DNA from: Lutispora saccharofermentans
GTDB taxonomy: Bacteria; Bacillota; Clostridia; Lutisporales; Lutisporaceae
Direction: 5' to 3'
DNA: 64,000 nt
Assembly (NCBI RefSeq): GCF_024363565.1
Contig: NZ_JAJEKE010000004.1
Span: 186,001-250,000 of the forward strand
The notes beneath the pieces are model-generated. The model was not told the DNA's origin. It searched no databases and worked only from the letters and a program-made list of their open reading frames with translations. Below, piece after piece: positions 9,001 through 16,226 of the stretch; position 1 is the first letter of the stretch, and each line of letters opens with the position of its first letter. Both the position numbers and the translations under genes were made by a program.

Positions 9001-11124
9001 CCTTATAACGAACTGAAAAACAGCACCATAACCATTGAAGGCCCGGGAACTAAGCTCAGTGCACCTAAGACCTTCAAGGTTTCGGACATAGAAGACAAGC
9101 AGACCCTCGCGATCACAGCCGATTATAACGTGAAGAAGACTGCTTCGGAACAGCAGATCCGCTACAGAGGGATAGATCTATACAGTTTCTTACGCTCTGC
9201 GGATGTAGGACTCCAATCCAATGCCAGCGAAGCAGTATTTACCTCTGCAGACGGAAAAAGCCTGACCTTCTCATTGTCGGAGGTCATGAAAACTGATTAT
9301 CTCAACGGTGCAACCAAAGCAGCGGATTTGAAGATGATATTGGCCTATGGCTCAAGCCCAATAACCCACAGCAATCTTGAAAACGGCAAGCCGCTTGTAC
9401 CGGATAAGGACTCTAAGGGTTATGACCCCGGCTATAACAATTCGGGAGGCCCTCTGTGCCTAATAGTAGGCCAGAAGTCCGCAGAAGACATCAATTCCTC
9501 CAACATACTAAAAAATGTTGTGGAGATAACCGTCAAAGCTTCTGAAGCCACCAGCTGGAAGCATGACATGAGCCCTGCCTACAGCCAGTATCTGGACAAA
9601 AGCTATCTGGAGCTTACCGGAACTGCTTTGGCAAACCAGAAGAAATATACTCTCCGTGAGCTTGAAGCCATGGATGACATAATACTGAGAGATTCCTATA
9701 CCTATATCGGGGAGCATCAGCATGAAGGCCTTGACCTGTGGAAGCTCATCACCCAAAAGGCAGAGCTCAAGCCCGGAGCAGACATCACCTCTGTGAAGGT
9801 TATCGCATCAGATGGATTCTCAAGAGATGTTCTGTCCGTATTCGGAAGGGATGCTCTGGAAAAAGGAATCGCAGACGGTCTGGACAGAAAGATAATCATG
9901 CTTTCCTATGCTGCAGACGGGAATCCGCTGGTTACGGATACCAACAGCGACGGATACACCAGCGGCAACGAAGGCGGGCCCATAAGGATGATCGCTCACT
10001 TGAACCAGGGAGCATGCCTGAAGAATGTAGTCAAGGTAGTAGTAGACGGAAACATCGGCAGTGTCCCCTCATCAGAGCCTGCCGAAAAAGCATTTACCTC
10101 CTATCTGGGCGGGGATAAGGGCGGATTGCCTGTAGCAGGAGTGAGAGCCGTAGCCCCCGATGATAAAGGCGGCCTTTGGATAGGCACCTATGGAGGCGGA
10201 GCGGCTTATCTGGATGCAGCAGGCAAGATAAATGCCATGACCTTGCCGGGAAGCTATGTAAACGATATAGCCATAGATAAAGCAGGCGGCGTATGGTTTA
10301 CCCTCGGAGGCATGGAGCCTCAAAATCAAAAGGGGGCCGCTTATCTCAAAGACGGAAAAGTGATCCATTATACAAAGGAAAGCACCAAGGGCAATCTAAT
10401 ATCGGATTTTGTGCAGAGCGTGGAAATAGATAGCAGCGGCAAGATATGGTTCGCCACCGCTTCAGGCCTGGTCTGCTTTGACCCGGCCAACAACAGCTGG
10501 AAGAACTGGACCAAGGAAAGCGGGCTGCCCGCCCAATCAGTCGGCACACTGACGGCGGATACCAAAGGCGGCATCTGGATAGGATGCTACCCTGATACAA
10601 CAGATGCGGAAAAGAATATATACAGCGGCGGATATGCCTATATGACCAAGGAAGGAGCTATAAAGGCATATACAGACACCAAAAATACTAAATTTGCCGA
10701 CCAATGGGTAAGAAGCATTTCCATAGACCCCCAGGGCGGAGCATGGGTAGTAAAGTCCGGTTCTTACTCTACCATGGAAAATGCAGGAGGCAGGATTGAT
10801 TATGTAAACCCTAAGGGAGAGATTGAAGCTCAATATACAGGACAGGAACTGCTCCCCGGCGAATTGAAGGATAATGCGGAAATACGAACTATTGCTGTGG
10901 ATTACAAAGGCAGTTTGTGGATCGGAACCAGCTCCAAAGGAATATTCTTCTGCAAGAAGCCAAAAACAGTGAGCAAGAAATTCAGCAGAGCCAACGGAGA
11001 TTGGCAGGACATCAGCAGCTTAGACTCGATATTCTCCATAGCCGTAACAGAAGATACGCTGTGGGCAGGAAGCAATGGCGGCGTAGTCCATGCTTTGACG
11101 GACAATATATTCATGAAAAAATGA
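6052..11124 (+). CDS. Exported 1690-residue protein with about seven sulfite-oxidase-like repeats and a C-terminal beta-propeller
   Basis: A signal peptide (basic start, hydrophobic core, probable cleavage after VYA near residue 40) marks it as exported. The body consists of about seven repeats of a fold resembling the oxidoreductase molybdopterin-binding (sulfite oxidase-like) domain. They start near residues 45, 237, 395, 588, 806, 990 and 1184. Each has the pattern TVTG / YTLxELE / YEGVxLWxLL / DGY / xxAYG / GGPLRxI / LLDKIIVG. The cysteine that ligates molybdenum in true members is not conserved across repeats, so they are probably not molybdoenzymes. Residues 395-401 read DAITGAT, matching the ApbE flavinylation motif DxxTGAT, with T401 the possible acceptor. 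Residues about 1345-1690 carry propeller repeats of the GGLWIGT / GKIWFAT / GSLWIGT type, as in two-component regulator propellers. No cell-wall anchor is seen. AGGAGG ribosome site. It is followed by three related redox genes. Confidence 0.8.
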   Translation: MSYSSTKKTLKVLALLTAFTLIFSSLGLIAPDVSGSSVYAEAWTPETEQPILVVTGQGIGLTDEKSYTLSELMSMQHVTNLYSTINTTPTKSIYLGKGVKVDDLLSKSSFTKDKYDLFKIAFAAKDGYKVTFNPSHKGDSTTSKVLTTPSYGMERYYFPKLGSGQADGKIPVDTILAFGRAGDRGKPEVIPQSSSLEALTDKDAPLLMVGQQHVEEQNNPLFNKTIQKILVGDELPAVLKIGNKDYTRAEILLMPKIAGNWTYTKKTGPMADYCVGVPLGELLKGYDDKDRVEFISADGYANDPVTVGDIKDSSKQYILAYEAGTGSGDSKAVCDTAKDNPAIVGYFRIYSQNGSLIKLVNEIKVTPSSGTDYSKSSYKHITNGGVAGDAPYNIDAITGATLTFEGPGLAASIPLSIREMENQNAGAFHGDYKDTRSGKETVLKYEGIRLEYLLKNMTSGTTGIKLTDSAYKVLLKNRVRQTIAEFTLEQIAQAEAQGKPIIIAYGTANRDGSNPRPFIYDAGAGADASLGNEDGCIKLVYDKSAFSFDPNPNYTKFGNIAYIYVAENDSPGYKHDKAPYDKAENSQYIITVTGDKVGREVNYTVKQIEDMVKYEDGKPAAGGMGYRAEYSLSNSTYWYVNEYEGVKLWELLKKSGVPEAMAKGEDSKTVVQFTATDGYKDFDKFTLAQIANPALFGYYEKNPADLNDGKYASKDEDDLRSTGYPVLVAYGVNGYPYVIKNTLDGYKSGLGNDGGPLRIISGKTEYHHANGSKQAKLLDKIIVGNEVNYSTHSGNPDENYKSLASQKIDVKVIGMDGSTLKNLSYTIADIENMIYGADISNTQKVKARVKDFYEVKKGDKAYSDLYEGIDLSYFLKEKAQIPGIKGTVIFTGSEGESLTVSLDDIFYNSKKSILAFAKNGAPMTSDKDSKGYVSSYTDGTGEKINVKNDGGPLMMIMPQEKSINAVASIAINLQPDKYAHIESPYNELKNSTITIEGPGTKLSAPKTFKVSDIEDKQTLAITADYNVKKTASEQQIRYRGIDLYSFLRSADVGLQSNASEAVFTSADGKSLTFSLSEVMKTDYLNGATKAADLKMILAYGSSPITHSNLENGKPLVPDKDSKGYDPGYNNSGGPLCLIVGQKSAEDINSSNILKNVVEITVKASEATSWKHDMSPAYSQYLDKSYLELTGTALANQKKYTLRELEAMDDIILRDSYTYIGEHQHEGLDLWKLITQKAELKPGADITSVKVIASDGFSRDVLSVFGRDALEKGIADGLDRKIIMLSYAADGNPLVTDTNSDGYTSGNEGGPIRMIAHLNQGACLKNVVKVVVDGNIGSVPSSEPAEKAFTSYLGGDKGGLPVAGVRAVAPDDKGGLWIGTYGGGAAYLDAAGKINAMTLPGSYVNDIAIDKAGGVWFTLGGMEPQNQKGAAYLKDGKVIHYTKESTKGNLISDFVQSVEIDSSGKIWFATASGLVCFDPANNSWKNWTKESGLPAQSVGTLTADTKGGIWIGCYPDTTDAEKNIYSGGYAYMTKEGAIKAYTDTKNTKFADQWVRSISIDPQGGAWVVKSGSYSTMENAGGRIDYVNPKGEIEAQYTGQELLPGELKDNAEIRTIAVDYKGSLWIGTSSKGIFFCKKPKTVSKKFSRANGDWQDISSLDSIFSIAVTEDTLWAGSNGGVVHALTDNIFMKK

Positions 11125-11150
11125 TTTTACTGCAATCACTCTACTTTCAT

Positions 11151-11279
11151 CTGTTGTCCTGACTGATAGCAACTGCAGAGCTCCGAAGCTAAGACTTTGT
11201 AAGCTTGCATAGGGTTGCGTCAAAACTAACAAACTCTAAGCTCCTTCACTATGCACTCTTATATCAGCCAGGACAACAG
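11151..11279. repeat. Palindromic intergenic element (copy A), about 130 bp
   Basis: An 18-base outer stem, 11151-11168 against 11262-11279, matches at 17 of 18 positions. The interior (about 11181-11250) is nearly identical to 26869-26938, near the PatB gene, including the pairing ends AAGCTAAGA and CTCTAAGCTC. The same left arm recurs at 26842-26860. This is a non-coding mobile palindrome (MITE/REP-like) rather than a gene. The rest of the 311-bp gap up to 11435 holds only the ribosome site of the next gene and short repeats of AGTGA. Confidence 0.75.
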
Positions 11280-11435
11280 AGTTTATGCAGTGGAATCAAG
11301 TTTAATGTTATCAAACTTTCAGTGATTTTTTGTGAAGTTTCAGTGACTTTTCGTGTTTGACATTTCCCCTGACCCAGGAGGAATACATTCACCCTGAGTT
11401 CTGAGATCTGAGCTCTATACCTAAGGAGGTGAACT

Positions 11436-12158
11436 ATGAAAGACAGGAATAATGTATTTTCAATTTTATTGATCCTTTTGTTATCCTTATCTCTATTGAC
11501 GGCATGCCAGGCAAAAATCCCTCCTGCTTCGGCTGCAGGCTTGGCAGAAACCGCCGACGAAACGAAAGCCAATGAGCAGCCCGGGGAAGTTCAAAAGGAA
11601 ACCGAAGAAGCAGCCCCCCAGGAGCAGCCTCCGGAAGATGTCCTTAAGGCAACACCTGCAGAAGCTCCGGCAGAGCCGCAAAAAAAGGAATCTTCTAAAT
11701 CGGATGATAAAGCCTGCTTTCAGATAGAAGGTACAGGCGTAGAAAAATCCATTCTGTTTTCTCTGGATGAAATAAAAGCCATGAAGGACGCTTATTTTGA
11801 GGATGATTTCTTTTCATTGAACAGCTACGGCACCAAGGAATATTTTCACTTTAAAGGCGTGAAGGTAAAAGCAGTTTTAGATAAGGCCGGCTTGAATAAA
11901 AATGCCAAAACTATAAGCTTTATCGCTTTCGACGGCTACAAGCAGGAGCTGACCCTGGAGCAAGCCTTAAAAGAGGATTATATCGACGAGCAAGATCCGG
12001 ATAAAAAATATCCTGTCATCATCGCCTGGCATGAAAACGGCAGCGATTATGATCCGCAGAAAGGAGCTCCCTTCCGCCTTGTCATAGGGCAGAAGGAACC
12101 GGGAGATGTGAATAAACCTCAATGGGTGCAAAATATAGCCAAAATAGTAGTGGATTAG
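11436..12158 (+). CDS. Lipoprotein with one sulfite-oxidase-like domain
   Basis: The 240-residue protein starts with a lipoprotein signal whose lipobox is LTAC (C24), so it is expected to be anchored to the outer face of the membrane. Residues about 25-90 are a Glu/Pro/Ala-rich flexible linker. Residues about 95-240 are a single repeat of the same fold as in the upstream 1690-residue protein. They show FSLDEIKAMK, HFKGVKVKAVLDKAG, FDGYKQELTLEQAL, APFRLVIGQ and NIAKIVVD at the expected places. A very strong ribosome site (AAGGAGGTGA) precedes ATG 11436. The next gene starts 11 bp after its stop, so they form an operon. Role inferred: extracytoplasmic redox partner or scaffold. Confidence 0.75.
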   Translation: MKDRNNVFSILLILLLSLSLLTACQAKIPPASAAGLAETADETKANEQPGEVQKETEEAAPQEQPPEDVLKATPAEAPAEPQKKESSKSDDKACFQIEGTGVEKSILFSLDEIKAMKDAYFEDDFFSLNSYGTKEYFHFKGVKVKAVLDKAGLNKNAKTISFIAFDGYKQELTLEQALKEDYIDEQDPDKKYPVIIAWHENGSDYDPQKGAPFRLVIGQKEPGDVNKPQWVQNIAKIVVD

Positions 12159-12169
12159 GAGTGCGGAAT

Positions 12170-13753
12170 ATGAAGAAAAGAAATATTTACATGATCATAC
12201 TCCTCGTGTTTCTTATTGTAGTATCCTCTGCACTATGGTTCATGAATGATACTCGAAAAGAAAAGGTGATGATAAAGGATATCCTGCCTCAGGCCGGAGC
12301 TATAAAGCTCATCGACGGGGCGTCCGGCGATCCCGTTATACAGAAGGATTTCCCGGCCATAGAAAAGATCTACAGCATTGATGATAAGCCGTCAGCTTTT
12401 ATAGCCTCCGGCACAGGCTATGAAGGCACTATAAAGGCTTTGATAGTCATGGATAATGAACAAAGGAAAATCGCAGGGATAAGGATTCTTGAACAAGGGG
12501 ACACCCCTCTTTATGCCGACGGCATAAAGGAAAGCTGGTTTACCGACAGATTCGAGGGTTTGGGCTTACTTGAATATCTTAACAGGGTGGTGTTGGACCC
12601 CCAAAAACCCACGGATATAGTCCAGGTAACGGGAGCCAGCGTATCCAGCCAGGCTGTGCTGAACAATGTGAATTCTGCCATAGGAGCCTGGAATTATCTT
12701 GAGACCAATGTGAAAAAAGATCCGGTGGAAAATTTCATATCGCAGGAAATGTGGGAAAAGGACGAAAACAGCTTTATGATCTCATGGCCTGATGATAATT
12801 CCGTGAGGATCACCACTGAAGATTTGGCTCAATACCCCCAGGTCACCACGGAAACCATACTTCAAAAAACTACAGGGGTAAAGATCGATACCAGGGCTTC
12901 AGGACCGCTTCTGAAGGATATACTGAAGAAGAAGGGCATAGATATTGATTCCTACGAGGCTGTCGGCATCACAGGCCGGGATAATTATTATGCTATGATA
13001 AGCAAGGATATAATTCAAAGCAGAGATATAATTCTCGCCACCATGCTTGACGATAAAGAAATACCCAGGGAAGAAAAGCCTGTAAGGATAGTTGTTCCTG
13101 ATGAGATGGGGGTTTACTGGGTTAAGATGGTGAACAAGATCGAATTATATACTCACATCTCGCCCAAGGATATACAAAGAGTTTACATATTTGATGCATT
13201 GGTGAGAAACATAGAGCCCTATTACTATGAATATTACGGCAGCAAGGACAAGTCCTATCTGGTAGGCAAAATACTATCCAAATTTGACTATGTGGATCAA
13301 AATGGATTCTTCACTATGGCAGGCTCCGACGGACTGATAAAAAATGAAACCATCAGCATGGTCAGGGACAGGTATTATATCAAAACTGAAGGGCAGAATG
13401 CTCCCATGAACATCGGCCCCGCCTTCAAGCTGGGCATGAATGTAAAAGAAATGAGCCACTTCTCCACTACCACAGATGCCGTCATATTCCCTGGGGTAAT
13501 GATGAAGATCATCGACGAAGAGACCATCCCCCAGGGAAAGGCGATGAGGCTCAGAGCAGCTCTCGAGGAAGCAGGCATGGTCTTGGAGAATGGGGATAAG
13601 CTAGTTTTGACAGATATGAACGGGAAAGAGTACCGGATATCATCAAGCGAAGCAAAAAACGCATATTTGCTGCCATCAGGCAATAAAGCGGATGTAATAG
13701 CAGGTGATATGACCATAAAGGATATGCTCAGGATAAGCAAAATTCAGAATTAG
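12170..13753 (+). CDS. Membrane-anchored FMN_bind protein with two sulfite-oxidase-like domains
   Basis: A 527-residue protein. One N-terminal membrane segment (about residues 6-24) is an uncleaved anchor. Residues about 75-180 look like an FMN_bind domain (RnfG/NqrC family), with TGAS at 154-157 followed by VSS. S157 would be the covalent FMN acceptor, although the usual aspartate three residues before the motif is replaced by valine. Residues about 190-340 and 360-527 are two domains with the fold of the repeats in the 1690-residue protein (for example EKPVRIVVPDEMGVYWVKMV). An in-frame GTG at 12122 lies inside the upstream gene. ATG 12170 has an AGGAG site 8 bases upstream and is preferred. 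The next gene begins 1 bp after the stop, indicating translational coupling. Confidence 0.75.
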   Translation: MKKRNIYMIILLVFLIVVSSALWFMNDTRKEKVMIKDILPQAGAIKLIDGASGDPVIQKDFPAIEKIYSIDDKPSAFIASGTGYEGTIKALIVMDNEQRKIAGIRILEQGDTPLYADGIKESWFTDRFEGLGLLEYLNRVVLDPQKPTDIVQVTGASVSSQAVLNNVNSAIGAWNYLETNVKKDPVENFISQEMWEKDENSFMISWPDDNSVRITTEDLAQYPQVTTETILQKTTGVKIDTRASGPLLKDILKKKGIDIDSYEAVGITGRDNYYAMISKDIIQSRDIILATMLDDKEIPREEKPVRIVVPDEMGVYWVKMVNKIELYTHISPKDIQRVYIFDALVRNIEPYYYEYYGSKDKSYLVGKILSKFDYVDQNGFFTMAGSDGLIKNETISMVRDRYYIKTEGQNAPMNIGPAFKLGMNVKEMSHFSTTTDAVIFPGVMMKIIDEETIPQGKAMRLRAALEEAGMVLENGDKLVLTDMNGKEYRISSSEAKNAYLLPSGNKADVIAGDMTIKDMLRISKIQN

Positions 13754-13754
13754 G

Positions 13755-14960
13755 ATGAGATACGCTATGAAGAAAATTAGAACAAGATATGGCCGGGGAC
13801 TTGTGCAGGCTTCCATATTCATCGCGCTTATAATCATTGTTCTCCTTTACGATCTCTATACCGACGGGAAGCTGAGCTTTAAGCTTTTGGGAATAGGAGA
13901 TTTAAATCCATATGGAGGCTGGAGTGCATTGCATCAATTTGCAACGGACAGCAGCTACACCTTTGAAGGGATCAGCAAAAGCGCAGCATTGACCGCAGCT
14001 TTGCTGACCATAGCCGTTATAGGCGGAAGATTCTTTTGCGGGTGGCTCTGCCCCATAGGAGCCATGCAGGACTTTTCTGCCTGGCTCGGAAGCAAAATGA
14101 AGATTCCAAGATTCGACACCAAAGTGAAGAAGGCTTTCAATCCTTTGTTCTTTAAATATCCCATCCTTTTATCCATTTTGCTTATTTCCATACTCGGATA
14201 TGGGGCGATCATAGCAGGTTTATCTCCCTGGAGAGCGCTTCTGAGCCTGCTCAGGCTTCCTTATAACTGGGCTGAAATGAAAACGGGATTTGCCATATTG
14301 ATGGCTGTCTTCCTGGCTTCAATGTTTCTCTCCCGATTCTTCTGCAGGTATTTATGCCCCCTGGGAGCAGCCCAGGCCTTGTTTGGTTCGCTGAGCCTGT
14401 TCTCCTTAAAACATGGAAGCGGCTGCAGCCGATGCGGCATATGCCTGGATGGATGCCCTGTGGGCATAAGGCTTTCTGCCGGCAGCGACACCATATCTCC
14501 GGAATGCATAAGATGCATGGATTGTATAGATGGCTGCAAGTCTCAAGGTATTCAGGGAATCCATCATGCCTTAGGAAAAAAAAGAATATCTTTAAAGGCT
14601 TATGCATCGCTGATGCTGACGCTTTTCATATTTATATGGCTCGGTGTGCCCCATTTGTTTGCCGGAAGCTTACATGGAGCGGATATCCGCCTCGGCAGCT
14701 TAAGGGACGGCACTTATCAGGGGGAAGCCAGGGGCTTCGCCGGTAAAATCCTAACCGAGATAACCATCACAGAGGGCAGGATCGCAGAAATAAAAATTAT
14801 TGAGCATCACGAGAGCAAGGGCTGGTATGAGGAAGTATTCATGATGCTTCCAAAAGAAATCATCAAAAAACAAAGCCTTCAGGTAGACAGCATAAGCGGA
14901 GCCACAAAAACCAGCAAGGGACTCATAAGAAGCGTGGCAAATGCCGTAAATAAAGCTTAG
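13755..14960 (+). CDS. NosR/NapH-like 4Fe-4S membrane protein with C-terminal FMN_bind (flavinylated) domain
   Basis: A 401-residue polytopic protein with about five to six membrane segments (first about residues 17-36). It has the paired NosR/NapH loops CGWLCP (C95, C99) and CRYLCP (C197, C201). Two ferredoxin-type clusters follow: C224, C227, C230, C234 and C251, C254, C257, C261. After another membrane span near 285-305 comes an extracytoplasmic FMN_bind domain (about 315-401) with the canonical motif DSISGAT (378-384), making T384 the probable phosphodiester FMN site added by ApbE. Known family members carry electrons across the membrane to flavinylated or other extracytoplasmic partners. 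Here the partners are presumably the three preceding gene products. ATG 13767 is an alternative start. No apbE is in the window. Confidence 0.85.
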   Translation: MRYAMKKIRTRYGRGLVQASIFIALIIIVLLYDLYTDGKLSFKLLGIGDLNPYGGWSALHQFATDSSYTFEGISKSAALTAALLTIAVIGGRFFCGWLCPIGAMQDFSAWLGSKMKIPRFDTKVKKAFNPLFFKYPILLSILLISILGYGAIIAGLSPWRALLSLLRLPYNWAEMKTGFAILMAVFLASMFLSRFFCRYLCPLGAAQALFGSLSLFSLKHGSGCSRCGICLDGCPVGIRLSAGSDTISPECIRCMDCIDGCKSQGIQGIHHALGKKRISLKAYASLMLTLFIFIWLGVPHLFAGSLHGADIRLGSLRDGTYQGEARGFAGKILTEITITEGRIAEIKIIEHHESKGWYEEVFMMLPKEIIKKQSLQVDSISGATKTSKGLIRSVANAVNKA

Positions 14961-14980
14961 GGCAAATGCCCCAAGCTTTA
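14951..14980. terminator. Bidirectional terminator between the redox cluster and iadA
   Basis: TAAAGCTTAGGGC (14951-14963) and GCCCCAAGCTTTA (14968-14980) pair at 12 of 13 positions. The stem contains the stop codons of both convergent genes. Confidence 0.65.
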
Positions 14981-16144
14981 TTCAAAGGTTCCTTTCACTA
15001 TTGCTCTCCCGCTTCTTACCATTATGCGTCCCTTGCATATTACGGTATCCACTTCCAGACTTTCTTTCTTCAAAATAACTATGTCCGCATCATACCCGGC
15101 TTTTAGCCGCCCTTTGCTCCTGAGCCTGAGTATTTCTGCAGGATTGGAGGTGGCAATCCGTATAGCCTTTTCTATTTCAAGCTTCTCATCAAAATGCAGC
15201 TCTCTTATACATTCAAGGATGGAGGATGATTTGCCGACTTTGAGTTCCTTCAGCTTGCCCGCTTCATCGAATACGGGAAGGCTTCCCTGTCCGTCTGAGG
15301 ACACTGTTATTTGATTCAGATGTACTCCTTCCTCAAGGAGTATTCTTATGGCTTTACTGCTTGATACCTCTCCATCCTCTATAAACTTAGGGACGGTGCT
15401 TGTGGTCAAATCGATATATCCGCCTTTCAGCCCGAATTCAACAGCATCCTTGAATATCCATTTATTCCTGTTCATATGTGTGGGAAGGAATTGGGTTATA
15501 GGTATGCTTGAGTTCTCCAGCAATCTGTACAGTATGTCCAGGGGCCTCCTGTCATCGCCGAGATGCAGGTTTATTATCCCCGCTTTTCCTGACAGCATCC
15601 CGCCTATCCTTGCTTCTGAGGCTATCCTTGACAGCTCCTCTACAGTAGGAACCGATGATCTATGGTCCGATACGGCTATTTCACCCGTGCCGATTATTTT
15701 TTCTATGAGTATCAAATCATCTGTTATGCTGCCGGTCACTGTCCGCACGGGGATCTGGTATGACCCCGTATAGGCATAAGCTGTCACACCCTCTTCATTC
15801 AATGCATAGGTCTTGGCCAGGAGATTGGACATGGTCCTTGTGGTCCCATCTGTTCCAAGGACCCCTACCACCGTGGTCACGCCTGCCATCGTGATATCCG
15901 TCAGCGTGATCTCCGGTGTCCTGGTCTTATATCCTCCTTCACCTCCTCCCCCGCAGATATGGACATGGCTGTCTATAAGTCCGGGAACCACATAACAGTC
16001 TTTGGCATCTATTGTTTCACATTCAATTCCCGATAGCTTAATATTTTCATCTATTGCCTCTATATTGCCGCCCGCAGTCAATACATCCTTTTGCCCTTCA
16101 TGATCGGGGCTTAGTATAACGCCGTTTTTAATCAATAATACCAC
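14978..16144 (-). CDS. iadA: Isoaspartyl dipeptidase (beta-aspartyl peptidase), zinc amidohydrolase
   Basis: Hydrolyses beta-aspartyl dipeptides, including beta-Asp-Arg from cyanophycin. The 388-residue length matches IadA. The amidohydrolase metal site is visible: HVH at residues 60-62, the HLGDD segment, HMNRN, and SSDGQGS near residue 285, which supplies the catalytic aspartate. AVSDHRSS corresponds to the conserved IadA stretch. The start is GTG at 16144, preceded by AGGAGGG. It lies 82 bp downstream of the sigma-54 activator on the same strand and is the last gene of the locus before a bidirectional terminator. The neighbouring cyanophycinase and oligopeptide transporter support a role in beta-aspartyl dipeptide catabolism. 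Confidence 0.9.
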   Translation of the reverse strand: MVLLIKNGVILSPDHEGQKDVLTAGGNIEAIDENIKLSGIECETIDAKDCYVVPGLIDSHVHICGGGGEGGYKTRTPEITLTDITMAGVTTVVGVLGTDGTTRTMSNLLAKTYALNEEGVTAYAYTGSYQIPVRTVTGSITDDLILIEKIIGTGEIAVSDHRSSVPTVEELSRIASEARIGGMLSGKAGIINLHLGDDRRPLDILYRLLENSSIPITQFLPTHMNRNKWIFKDAVEFGLKGGYIDLTTSTVPKFIEDGEVSSSKAIRILLEEGVHLNQITVSSDGQGSLPVFDEAGKLKELKVGKSSSILECIRELHFDEKLEIEKAIRIATSNPAEILRLRSKGRLKAGYDADIVILKKESLEVDTVICKGRIMVRSGRAIVKGTFE

Positions 16145-16226
16145 GATAACCCTCCTGATATAGTCAAACTATTTCTTGGTGACTTCCCTGCTTCCTTTTA
16201 TGAGTCTCCGGCCTTCTTGCATGTAT

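Noticed and set aside
9738-10118. 126-codon open frame on the plus strand
   Set aside because: It is a frame shadow inside the 1690-residue protein gene and is rich in Arg from reading the wrong frame.
6052-11124. Interpretation as a true molybdopterin enzyme
   Set aside because: The repeats keep the fold-type sequence pattern but lack a conserved molybdenum-ligating cysteine, and no molybdenum cofactor genes are nearby.
14354-14746. 130-codon open frame on the plus strand
   Set aside because: It overlaps the polyferredoxin gene in another frame; the ferredoxin cysteine motifs belong to the main frame.
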